Assembly (NCBI GenBank): GCA_947579605.1
Contig: OX388321.1
Location: 15,677,614 to 15,741,613 of the forward strand
Source: Athripsodes cinereus
Lineage: Eukaryota; Arthropoda; Insecta; Trichoptera; Leptoceridae
Direction: 5' to 3'
DNA length: 64,000 bases
Below the pieces are notes generated by a model. The model was not told where the DNA came from and did no database searches. It saw only the letters and a program-made list of their open reading frames with translations. This document shows, piece after piece, positions 10,099-20,039 of the stretch. A program made the position numbers and the translations under genes. How positions within the stretch are numbered: the stretch's first letter is position 1; each line of letters opens with the position of its first letter.

Positions 10099-10828
10099 TG
10101 GAACAGAATAAATTTGATGAAAGCGGCCAATATTGATTTTATATAGATTAGTAGGATTTATTTTTTTAGTAACTTGCAACACATCGATTTGGAACGGAAG
10201 TCATATTCAGGTACCATGCGGCGTGTAGAAGATAGTTACAATATAATCGCGAATTACTATAGGAGGCGTAGGTAAGTAATAGATCACGTGACTGTATTCA
10301 ATAGGTTGCTAATATTAAATATGGTTTCGCCATTTTTTACGATTTAGTAAATGTTATAAAGTGATAGATTGTTGAGATAATAAATAAGGTTATTGGTTAT
10401 TTGGGTCCAAAATAAGAGTATTTATATAAGTGGAGTAATGTTGATTAAACATGCGTATCAAGAACATAAAATAGGAAGAATTATAAATTGATGAGTTTAT
10501 ACGTATATCAGTGACGTGGCAACATTTGCTCGCCTTACGGTTCAGTTAAGTTTGAAGGTTATATATTATTGGGCAAGCGGTATCCCGGCCTCACTTGTCC
10601 GGCAGATTTTTGATCACCACATCTTGATTAAGTATTTGTAGGTTTCAAATACCTACTTTTGTTCAGTAATGTAAAATCAGTGTGAATTAGATTGTTTGAA
10701 TTAGTTATCTGAACGAATCATCAGGATTGATGTCATATTATTCTGTACCGCACAGATTAGAAGGTATGTAAATTAAGTAATTGGATGATGTATTAATTAA
10801 AGTAAATTTCTTCAGTGAGGATCTCGTG

Positions 10829-10837
10829 TATAAAAAG
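10829..10837 (+). promoter_or_regulatory. TATA box of the LTR promoter
   Basis: TATAAAAAG, followed about 25-30 bases later by the likely transcription start, just before the 16-bp repeats. The identical copy in the 3' LTR is at 20770-20778. Confidence 0.5.
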
Positions 10838-10880
10838 TAGCATCTCTAATAGAAAGTTTTGTTCTTTTATTTAGATGCGG

Positions 10881-11024
10881 TTTCAATCATCGGATATTTC
10901 AATCATCGGATATTTCAATCATCGGATATTTCAATCATCGGATATTTCAATGATCGGATATTTCAATCATCGGATATTTCAGTTATCGGCTATTTCAGTC
11001 ACTGGCTATTTCAGTTATCAGCGA
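10881..11024 (+). repeat. 16-bp minisatellite in the 5' LTR, nine units
   Basis: The unit TTTCAATCATCGGATA repeats from 10881. The first four and the sixth units are identical. The fifth has one change (CAATGATCGG), and the last three drift to TTTCAGTTATCGGCTA-like forms. The gradient of divergence suggests expansion from the left end. The same array is in the 3' LTR at 20822-20965. Confidence 0.9.
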
Positions 11025-11842
11025 TACCAAATTTAGGAGATGTATAGTATTGGCGATCCCATTGATAAGCGAACTCAGCTTATCAGCGATCGGTTATCAA
11101 CGTGTTCACTGTTAAGATGAAGATCAGTGAACGGCGATATCAGAGATACGATGGGCAGATAGGATTAGTATCAGTAACTGGGGGTTACGTGTATGAAGGA
11201 TGGATTCATACTTGCGGGTATGTTATCAGAAGGAAGGCTTGATTCAATCAGGGGAAAATTCTGTTGGAGGTGTAACGGACTGCGGTCGAAGAAGAGATCT
11301 ACGTAGCACGTGGATGTACATGTAAAGATAGAGATTGGAGGATAAACGGGAATCTATAAAGAAAAGGTCAGATCCACCAATTATTATAATATTGTTAAGT
11401 GAAACAAATGCATGGTTTTACTTAACCCAAGTATATACACATTGTTGTAGTTATTTAATTAAATAGTCTAGAAATAAGATGCATTTCATGCTTTTGAGAT
11501 TATATTTTTTTGTTGGTTACATAATTGTCATGATTGTGTAAATTATGAATTGATCCACATGTCTTGGCCAGGAGTCGAGAGATAGTGGCTAATAAAGCAA
11601 GTTATTATAAAGTAAACGTTTTATTGAACACACCCACCACCGGGTGGAGAGAATTCAATTAGAACATATTATTTTATTATTTTTATTTTTTTGTTTGATT
11701 GCCAATAATTTTATTAACAAGTAGAAAAACCTAGAATCCAATCCACCACCTGAGATGTGTTCTAAATGGAGTTTCTCCAGCTGAATTTATATCATGCTCT
11801 ACCATGTTCTACCACGGGCAAGTGGTCATAAATTATGCTCCA

Positions 11843-13428
11843 TAAACATTTGCGCCCAACGCGGAACGTGGGTTATATATCCGTTATAGTCTTAAAACAG
11901 ATTATCTTTCCGCTAAGGGGATTCTGGGTTTTCACATGTATTGCATGAAATTAAAAGACTGTGGTGGTCAAATTTTTTGTAGGATGAGTGTAGCATTAGT
12001 TTATAAGTATTTTATAAGTAGTTTCTAAGTAATATCTATCTTAAGATTGAATTGCAAACTGTTTTAAAAACGAAATTTTTCAAGGATTAGTAAAAAGTTA
12101 TAAATGTATAAAATGTAAAATATTCTGAAAATTATAAATTTTGTTGCAAATTTACATGCATAAAAAAAATATTGTGTTATCACAATAAATTTGCATATTG
12201 TTGAACACGTGACCTGTTATCAATTTTTAGGTGGGTACATTGAAAATAGTATCTACCACATTTTTCATGAACAAGTAATAATGTCATCAAATTAGATCAA
12301 TTTGATCTATCAAGTTTAATTAAATTTTATTTAAAATTAGTCTATGAGATTACATTTTTTAGGTCCAACAAAGAATAGTAAAATCTAGTGAAAATTTCAT
12401 TAAAGATTCTTGATTACTACTTTGTGAACGAAAATTCAAGACCTTGTAACTCCATGTTAAATGTTATATTATTGTGTTTATGAAATAAACTAATCACATG
12501 AATGAATAATTTCAGCAAATTCTGCCTTATGAAAATTCTTTCCTGAATACAAAAATGGATGTGAAACGCTTTGGACATATAAGTTCGAGACATGATGACA
12601 ATTTTATTATGATATAATATCTGAGGAATTATATATTTATTTTGATATCTGAAGTGACGAGAAAGAATAAAATATTAACTGCAAATATTTGGGGTGAGTG
12701 AATTTTGAAATAAAATTATTGTTTTTGAATTTATGCTGTTCAAACATTCAAGCCATGAGTTTTAGTTTATTATAATATTATATTGTATTATATAGTGTAA
12801 AACGCAGTATAGTGAAAAGTAGTAGAAATTATTTATGATTTAAATCAATTCAATGCGAATAGTCAGGATTCAAACCAATTATAAAATCGTGATTTTATAA
12901 AACAAGCTTTTGCTACGAAACGATAGATGGTGAAGTGTCTTAATATCTCGAAGATGATATATTATGTAGGTATAACGATATAGTGAGTTATGTATTGTAA
13001 AATATTATGCTAGTGTTGTAGTTTGTATAATATATCGATAAGTTAATTAAGAATTTGCGTATAATTTTAGCATGTATAAATTTAGGTAAAATACTTACTG
13101 AATAGTAATATAAATATTTATCAGAGTGATACGTTTAGGTATGAATTATTTTTTTAACGAATTATAGTCAACTGATTTAAATCTTTTAAGATTATTTCAT
13201 GTGATACTTCTTGCGGAGAGGTTGGGTAATATAAAAGACCGATGATTTTAGTGGAGGTGCATTATTATGGTTTTTAGAGGAAATATGAAAATGATTGCAG
13301 TTGTACCTATTTTGATTGTGTTGATAGGTATAAGATTATTGAATTGTTATTTAAATTAAATGCTGCGATATTTTATTTAAATTTTGAGAAATTTAAATTT
13401 GTTTTTCGGGAACAAATTTTTTTTGAAA
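11843..13428 (+). other. Long untranslated leader of the retrotransposon
   Basis: About 1.6 kb, very AT-rich, with no frame over 60 codons. It would carry packaging and primer signals after the primer-binding site. I see no further structure that I can name. Confidence 0.6.
11850..11868 (+). promoter_or_regulatory. Primer-binding-site-like sequence
   Basis: TTGCGCCCAACGCGGAAC lies 7 bases after the 5' LTR. It matches the common insect tRNA-Lys-type TGGCGCCCAACG apart from one missing G, so the usual TGG start (complement of tRNA CCA) is imperfect. The primer tRNA is not certain. Confidence 0.5.
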
Positions 13429-16400
13429 ATGTCTGATCATTCAGATAAAGAAAAAGAAGTGGAGATAGCACAGTCTTCGCATACTGGGACATTAGAAAGA
13501 GACAAGGTTTATTCGCCCATACATGGTAATGTGATAAATGTAAAAGCACATACGAGGAGGTTAAACAGCAGTAAGAAAGTATTCAAAAGGGTAAATAGTG
13601 GAAAAACTTTAACTAAAAATAATAATTGTTCAGACATGGCGGGAAAATTCTTTAATCCGACCAAATTAGGAATTGTTTACGATGGGAAATCGGAAGCTAA
13701 AGAATTTTTAGTAAGATTAGTAGAGTTAGCAGGTGTATATAGAGTTCCATTAAATAATCTCATAGGTTATATGCCAGTTTTATTAACCGGATTTGCACTC
13801 ACGTGGTATAGGACTGCAGACTTAGATGAGAATTGGGAAACTTTCGAACAAAAATTTTTAAAACAATTTGAGATTTCTAGTAGACAGAGAACACTGAAGT
13901 TAGAATTATTAACAGCGAAACAACATACTACAGAAAGAGCATCTGAATTTATATTGAAATTGATGGCTAAAAATAAACTTTTGGATACGCCAATGCCTAT
14001 GAATGAGTTACTAGATATAGCAACGCATGGTTTGACAGCGGATTATAGTAGTGTAGTGGCCTCAGCGAATATTATTGATTTGAATAGTTTATTGAGTGTA
14101 TGTGCTAAGTTTGAATCACTTTCGGGTGTCAGGGACACGAAATTATCAGTGAAGATAGAAAAGATAAGTGAAATTAATAATGACGAATCAAAGATACAGG
14201 GTGTAACTTCGAATGATGCAAATATGATAAATACAGGGTGTTGCTCTGGATGCTGTACTGCAATTAATACAACGCAATTGCAAAATCATCAAAATAGAAA
14301 AATAGGGACTTATAAAAATCATGTTAGTAATGTTGGGAAGTCCATTATGAATGTTTCCAAATGTTATAGTGCACAAATGTCGAAAAATGATAGACCTTGT
14401 CATTTCTGTGATCGAATGGGGCATAATGAGGCTGAATGTTTTAAAAAGAAACGTATGGGAAATAATTATAATAGGGGAAACTGGGGTAATTCGGATAGAA
14501 GAAATTATAATAGTAAAACTTTTAAACATAGCGCGAATAGCAACGTTCCAAAAACACGGAGTAGTTGTCGGCCATCTTTAGAACAAAGAACCAAGGAATG
14601 GGTGTGCTGGCTAAAACATGTAGATTTATTTTATAAAACGAGGGAGATTGTACCTCTTATATGTGCAAAAAGAGGAGATAGCAGACCTTATTTAGAAATC
14701 AAAATAGAAAATGATACATTTGTAGGTTTACTGGACTCCGGGGCGTCTGTATCAGCAATGAATTGTAACGTAGCAGAATATTTTAAAGGAAAGGGTTATA
14801 AATTGGAGAATGTGACAGAGAATATTTCAGTAGCAAATGGTAGTCAGATGAATGTGCACGGATCATTCAATCTGTTAATTAATTGTGAGAACAAGCAAGA
14901 TAGAATTAAATTTTATGTTTTAGAAAACTTACAGCAACAAATCATATTAGGTATAGATGTTTGGGAAAAATTTGATGTAGCACCAGGGTTACTAGATAAA
15001 ATAAAATATTCAGGACAAGGGGAAATGATGGAACTAGGTAAAATTGAAAACAGACGAAATCTTTCTGATAGGCAATTGGAAGAATTGAGAATTATTGAGG
15101 AAGAGTTTAAAGACATATCATATGAAAAGAACGGATTAGGATGTACAAATTTAGTTGAGCATCGAATAATCACTGAAGGACCTCCAATTAGACAACGTAC
15201 TTATCCTTTAAGTCCAGCTAAACAACAACAGGTAGAAGCAGAGTTAGACGAAATGTTACAATTGGGAGTGATTGTTCCTTCAAAATCATCATGGACACAT
15301 CCTACTTTGATTGTATCAAAGAAAGACGGAACTGGTAGGTTTTGTTTAGATTCAAGAAAGTTAAATCAGGTGACGAAGAGAGATAATTATCCACTTCCAA
15401 ACATTGGTAAGATATTAACCAATCTAAGAAATGCTAAATTTATTTCATCGATTGATCTCTCGAAGGCATACTGGCAAATTCCATTAGAGGCTAGTTCTTG
15501 TGAAAAGACTGCTTTTGCTATACAGGGTAGAGGCTTATTTCACTTTAAGAGGATGGCTTTTGGACTGGTAAATTCCTCCAGCGAGATGCAGAGGCTGTCA
15601 GATAAATTATTTGGTCCAGAATTTGATAGTCAGGTATTTTGTTATATAGATGACTTAATTATCTTGAGCTCGGATTTTGACACGCATATGCAATTGTTAA
15701 GAAAAGTTAAAAATAGATTAAAAGAAGCAGGGCTTACAGTTAAATATTCAAAATGTGAATTCTGCAAAAGTAGTTTAAAATATTTAGGGTATATTATAGA
15801 TGAAGATGGACTTCGTCCTGATCCGGATAAGGTTAAATGTATTAAAGATTATCCACCACCAAGAAATTTAAAACAATTAAGAATATTTCTGGGGATGATT
15901 GGTTTTTACCGTAGAACAATTCGTAACTGTAGTGAAATATCGGCACCATTAAATAAGTTATTGCGAGTAAAGAAAGGGGAAAACAATTTTCATTGGAATG
16001 AAGAAGCAGAAAAAGCGTTTGGTAACCTTAAAAATGCATTGATGTCTGCACCAGTATTAATTTGCCCCGATTATACTAAACCATTTCTGTTACATACTGA
16101 TGCCAGTCAGCATCAAATTGGTGCAGCTCTGCATCAAAAGATTGATGGCGAAGAGAAAGCTATTGCATTTTTCTCTAGATCGTTAAGTAGAACTGAACAA
16201 AATTACTCGGTATCTGAGAGGGAGCTTCTTGCTGTGTTAGAAGCGATAGAATTTTTTAGATCGTATATCGAAGGTATGAGATTTACTGTAATAACTGATC
16301 ATTCAGCGTTGAGATTCCTCACAAAGATTTCAAATCCATCAGGTAGACTTGCTAGATGGAGTATGAGATTATCTCAGTTTGATTTCGATGTAGAACATCG

Positions 16401-17709
16401 TAAAGGGACATGTCATAGAGTGCCCGATGCGTTATCCCGTATCCCATCAGTTATGAATGAATTACAGGTAGATATAGAATCGAACGATCCGTGGTACGAC
16501 AAGGTACATCAAGGTTGTGTTGACACGCCCACTAAATTCATTAATTATCGAGTAGATAATAACATATTGTATAGGTTAATGAGGGATGACAATCCACTCA
16601 CAGAAGAATTTAATTGGAAGGAGGTACCTAAGAAGGAAGTACGAAATAATATAATTGTTAATTATCATGAAGACGGACATACCGGAACATTTAAAACCTA
16701 TAAAAACATTTCCAGATTCTATTATTGGCCGAGAATGTTTTTTGAGATTAAGAAATTCGTAGGTTCTTGTCAGAAGTGCAAGATGTATAAACCGATCAAT
16801 ACACCACCTTATGGCTTAATGAAAAACAGAAAGAAAGTCGATAGACCTGGGAAAGTCTATAGTATAGATCTAATAGGTCCGTTACCAAAGACATCCACCG
16901 GATATACGTGTATATTATCAGTGGTAGATGTATTCACAAAGTATTGTTGGATATTTCCGTTGAGGAGAGCCACATCACAAGAGATTGTAAAAGTGTTAGA
17001 AAACAAAATATTTTTGCAGGAAGGTGTCCCCCAAAGTATAATTACGGACAATGGTAAAAATCTGACATCTAATATATTTAAAGATCTAATGCATTCGTAT
17101 GGAGTTCAGAATATTTTCTATACGACTCTATATACGCCAATGGTAAATACAGTAGAGTCCTATAACAAAACGATAGGGTACACTTTGGCTATATTTGTTG
17201 ACAACCATCAACGAAAATGGGACTTGTACTTAGACAAGGTGCAGAGTGTAATAAATGGGTCAATTAATTTAGCAACAGGGTATACGCCATTTTTACTAGC
17301 ACGTGGAAGAGAGTTAATTCTTGATGGCTCATTACATTCGAACATGGGAAGTGAACAGTTAGGTGACGTAGACAGCTTGAGTCGAGAAAGAAAATTGTAT
17401 AAGGAAAGATTAGAAAATCTAAACACGTTGTATGATGTAGTATCAGATAATTTATGGCAGGCTTATAAAAAGAATGCGAAGTATTATAACAAAGGCAGGG
17501 TAAATAAAACGTACTGTGTAGATCAAGAAGTATGGAGACGTAATTTTACTCAATCGAAAGCAGGAGAATACTATTCTGCTAAGCTTGCACCGAAATTTAT
17601 AAAGTCGATAATTAGTAAGAAAATTAGTGATAATGTGTATTTAGTGCGTGATATACAAACGGGTATACAAAATAAATATCATATTAAAGATTTACTTAAA
17701 GTAGGTTAA
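13429..17709 (+). CDS. gag-pol: Gag-Pol polyprotein of the Ty3/gypsy element
   Basis: One uninterrupted frame of 1426 aa from the first ATG at 13429 (the frame is open a little further upstream but has only TTG there). Gag capsid-like region around residues 70-270, then one zinc knuckle CX2CX4HX4C from residue 324. Aspartic protease with Leu-Asp-Ser-Gly-Ala, active Asp at 436. Reverse transcriptase about 590-790 with Tyr-Ile-Asp-Asp at 739-742. RNase H with His-Thr-Asp-Ala-Ser, first catalytic Asp at 891. Integrase zinc site His1080, His1084, Cys1114, Cys1117, and catalytic triad Asp1147, Asp1207, Glu1243 with the expected 35-residue D-E gap. All key residues are present. Gag and Pol are fused without a frameshift, so Gag excess would need another mechanism. 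No chromodomain and no env. Confidence 0.95.
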   Translation: MSDHSDKEKEVEIAQSSHTGTLERDKVYSPIHGNVINVKAHTRRLNSSKKVFKRVNSGKTLTKNNNCSDMAGKFFNPTKLGIVYDGKSEAKEFLVRLVELAGVYRVPLNNLIGYMPVLLTGFALTWYRTADLDENWETFEQKFLKQFEISSRQRTLKLELLTAKQHTTERASEFILKLMAKNKLLDTPMPMNELLDIATHGLTADYSSVVASANIIDLNSLLSVCAKFESLSGVRDTKLSVKIEKISEINNDESKIQGVTSNDANMINTGCCSGCCTAINTTQLQNHQNRKIGTYKNHVSNVGKSIMNVSKCYSAQMSKNDRPCHFCDRMGHNEAECFKKKRMGNNYNRGNWGNSDRRNYNSKTFKHSANSNVPKTRSSCRPSLEQRTKEWVCWLKHVDLFYKTREIVPLICAKRGDSRPYLEIKIENDTFVGLLDSGASVSAMNCNVAEYFKGKGYKLENVTENISVANGSQMNVHGSFNLLINCENKQDRIKFYVLENLQQQIILGIDVWEKFDVAPGLLDKIKYSGQGEMMELGKIENRRNLSDRQLEELRIIEEEFKDISYEKNGLGCTNLVEHRIITEGPPIRQRTYPLSPAKQQQVEAELDEMLQLGVIVPSKSSWTHPTLIVSKKDGTGRFCLDSRKLNQVTKRDNYPLPNIGKILTNLRNAKFISSIDLSKAYWQIPLEASSCEKTAFAIQGRGLFHFKRMAFGLVNSSSEMQRLSDKLFGPEFDSQVFCYIDDLIILSSDFDTHMQLLRKVKNRLKEAGLTVKYSKCEFCKSSLKYLGYIIDEDGLRPDPDKVKCIKDYPPPRNLKQLRIFLGMIGFYRRTIRNCSEISAPLNKLLRVKKGENNFHWNEEAEKAFGNLKNALMSAPVLICPDYTKPFLLHTDASQHQIGAALHQKIDGEEKAIAFFSRSLSRTEQNYSVSERELLAVLEAIEFFRSYIEGMRFTVITDHSALRFLTKISNPSGRLARWSMRLSQFDFDVEHRKGTCHRVPDALSRIPSVMNELQVDIESNDPWYDKVHQGCVDTPTKFINYRVDNNILYRLMRDDNPLTEEFNWKEVPKKEVRNNIIVNYHEDGHTGTFKTYKNISRFYYWPRMFFEIKKFVGSCQKCKMYKPINTPPYGLMKNRKKVDRPGKVYSIDLIGPLPKTSTGYTCILSVVDVFTKYCWIFPLRRATSQEIVKVLENKIFLQEGVPQSIITDNGKNLTSNIFKDLMHSYGVQNIFYTTLYTPMVNTVESYNKTIGYTLAIFVDNHQRKWDLYLDKVQSVINGSINLATGYTPFLLARGRELILDGSLHSNMGSEQLGDVDSLSRERKLYKERLENLNTLYDVVSDNLWQAYKKNAKYYNKGRVNKTYCVDQEVWRRNFTQSKAGEYYSAKLAPKFIKSIISKKISDNVYLVRDIQTGIQNKYHIKDLLKVG

Positions 17710-18323
17710 ATTTAGAAATGGAAACTAGTTGTTAGGGTATTTTATAGGAACAATGTAAAATTAAGTTAGGAAGATAAGTACTGTAAATAAAGTGTATATA
17801 CGGAAATTAGACAGAGTGTACATGTTAGACGTATCTCTAACAAAGAGTCGTCATTCAGTGAATCTTATGGCATGGACCATATTATATGAGGATGTGTACA
17901 CGTAAAAGAAAAGAAAATATAAATGAAAGGAAAAATTTGCAAACGAATATTATGAGAGAAATAATGATTTCGACTTACATCGTGGAGTGTGAGTAGAAAA
18001 AGTCACAGTGTATTGTGAAAGAAGAACAAATTTTTGTTCGTGAACATCAGTAGATTCGGATTTATTTCATTGACGTCTTAAGTATGTAAGGTATATGTGT
18101 GATTAAGTATGAAATAACCAAATTCAGTAAGGGAATGTATGAACAAGAGAAAAGGTATGTATGCAGTTATGAAAGTTGAAGAAATGAGAGTAGAGACTGT
18201 TAGTGAGATAGATTGTCAAACTATGAAATGATGTTATTAAGTGTTCATTGAAATTATCTGTATTGTCAGGTATTTTAAAGGAGATTATTTCCAGATCTAA
18301 ATTATCTCATTACAGAAATTAGT

Positions 18324-18606
18324 CGTTTGTCTGATAGCGAAAATGACTAAGATGTAGTAAGAAAGATGAAAGTTTCGCGATAGTGCGAATGATTGTGAGA
18401 AAAGTTCGTAAGTATTATTCGTTTGTCGGATAATGAAAATGACTGATGGTCAGAAAAATGAAAAATTTGCAATAGGTAGTGCGAATAAATGTGGGAAAAG
18501 GTTTGGAAGTATTATTCGTTTGTCGGATAATGTAAATGACTAAGATGTGGTCAGAAAAGTGAAAGTTTTGCGATGGTGCGAACGAGGTTGAGAAAAGTTT
18601 GTGATC
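18324..18606 (+). repeat. Tandem repeat, about three units of 96-97 bp
   Basis: Units begin CGTTTGTC.GATA at 18324, 18420 and 18517. They share ATGACT, TCAGAAA.ATGAAA, GTGCGAA and GAGAAAAG blocks. Units 1 and 2 are nearly full length and unit 3 breaks off after about 90 bases. Divergence between units is far higher than between the LTRs, so the array predates this insertion. Confidence 0.8.
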
Positions 18607-20026
18607 TTGCAGTGGTATGGTTTGCTTTAACATAATGAATAGAAATACGGAGTATTTCTAGTGTGTATTCAGTAGATCAGGTAGTGAGTATTATAAGATT
18701 CTCAAAGGTTTGCAATGTAAAGAGATATTGCATTGTAATAGTCAGGTTGCAGGTTAGGTTTGTAGATAAATCGGCTTGTGGCTTGGTTGTTTTAACATGA
18801 GAGATGAGTAATAAAAAAAAAAAAAATTCCAAAGAAAATCTTGGAAAACGAATGTCATCAGGTCTTGAAAAGTCTTGAGCGAGACACATCAAATTGTATT
18901 GTGTATATTATATTATTCATATGTATGTACTAGGTTAAGATATTATAATATTTTTTTAAATAAGTTCTTGTATTTTATGATCATTGTGTATATAATAGTT
19001 AATAGATGAAAATATTGTGTCATGCATTATAGTTAGTGTGAACATCATAAGAGATATAAGAAAAATGTAACACTTAATGAGTTTATTAAAACAAGTTGCG
19101 TACAGGTATACATTGTTATGAAGGATGCTAGATGCATAGGTATTACCTATGGCTAGTATGTGATTGATCATATCCAGGATTAACACAGATGTCGTGATGT
19201 AAAAAGATAGATAGTTTTTGGAAGAAAATTTGATATATTTCTTACAAAAAAAAATTATATAAGAAAATTGTTCTTAGTTAATTGCAGGTGATATAGATGT
19301 ATAACTGAGGTTGTATAGTTAAAATATTGATTAGGACTAATCATGTAAAAATGATTTTCAAGTTAGAGAAATATGATAAAAGCATATTAGGATAAAAATT
19401 TACAGGGACTTTTGTAAGATGAAATTGGATTGCTTATTTTATTTCATGTGTAATGCTAAATTAGGTCAACTTTTGATTGTTATAGGTCAACAAGAATTAA
19501 TGTGACCATTTCGATAATGAATTTACTCAATAAGATTAGAGAAATAATTTGATAGGAAAACTAATGATAATCTTCAGTTATCAATGTATTTGTAGATTTT
19601 ATTTAAGAATGTAACATTGAATTTATTCTATAAGTAACATATGTATAAATAAGAGGGAATGGAAGCACACTGAATATAATATTGGTATAGTAGCATTTTA
19701 AGATGTTTAAATATTTTTAATTTTTTTTGGGTTTATGGTTTTCTATAAAGTTCGTTTACCCATTGTGACACGTAAACAAAGGTCATGTAAGGTCACAAGA
19801 AAACAAATGAAGTATAGATGGCGCCCTAATAATTATGAATGTGAGCTAGTTTTATCAGTGTGAATTCATGTCTTCTCATTATAGGATTTTATTGTTTGTT
19901 TTTATTTTTTTTTATGCATTGTATATAGACATAAGAAAGACATGCATTGTTATATTGGAATAATTGTTTCGTGGATCTGATCTGGTGAATAAAATTTTTT
20001 TAAAAAAAAAAAATTTTTTAGCTGAC

Positions 20027-20034
20027 AGAGGGGG
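20027..20034 (+). promoter_or_regulatory. Polypurine tract
   Basis: AGAGGGGG, five bases before the TG of the 3' LTR. This is the expected plus-strand primer site of an LTR retrotransposon. Confidence 0.8.
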
Positions 20035-20039
20035 TAGAA

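Larger units (their letters stand above)
10099..11842 (+). repeat. 5' LTR of the Ty3/gypsy element
   Basis: 1744 bp, TG...CA ends, offset exactly 9941 bases from the 3' LTR. It holds a TATA box at 10829-10837, a 16-bp minisatellite at 10881-11024 and a polyadenylation signal AATAAA at 11591-11596. A plausible U3-R-U5 order therefore has R spanning roughly 10860-11615. The 62-codon ORF at 10859 falls in the minisatellite and is not a gene. Confidence 0.93.
17710..20039 (+). other. Non-coding 3' region between pol and the 3' LTR
   Basis: 2.3 kb with no plus-strand frame long enough to be env. The minus-strand frames of about 70 codons are chance. It contains a ~97-bp tandem repeat (18324-18606), and the purine tract at its end primes plus-strand synthesis. 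It could be a dead env region or a regulatory spacer. Confidence 0.6.

Noticed and set aside
10881..11024. CRISPR-like regular repeat array
   Set aside because: Repeats are directly adjacent without unique spacers, and this is eukaryotic retrotransposon LTR sequence.
10859..11047. 62-codon ORF in the 5' LTR (and its twin at 20800-20988)
   Set aside because: It is a by-product of the 16-bp minisatellite. The unit length is not a multiple of three and both copies lie in the LTR, so it is not a protein gene.
17710..20039. Possible env gene of an errantivirus-like element
   Set aside because: No plus-strand frame of useful length, no signal peptide, furin site or membrane anchor. The minus-strand frames of ~70 codons are chance.
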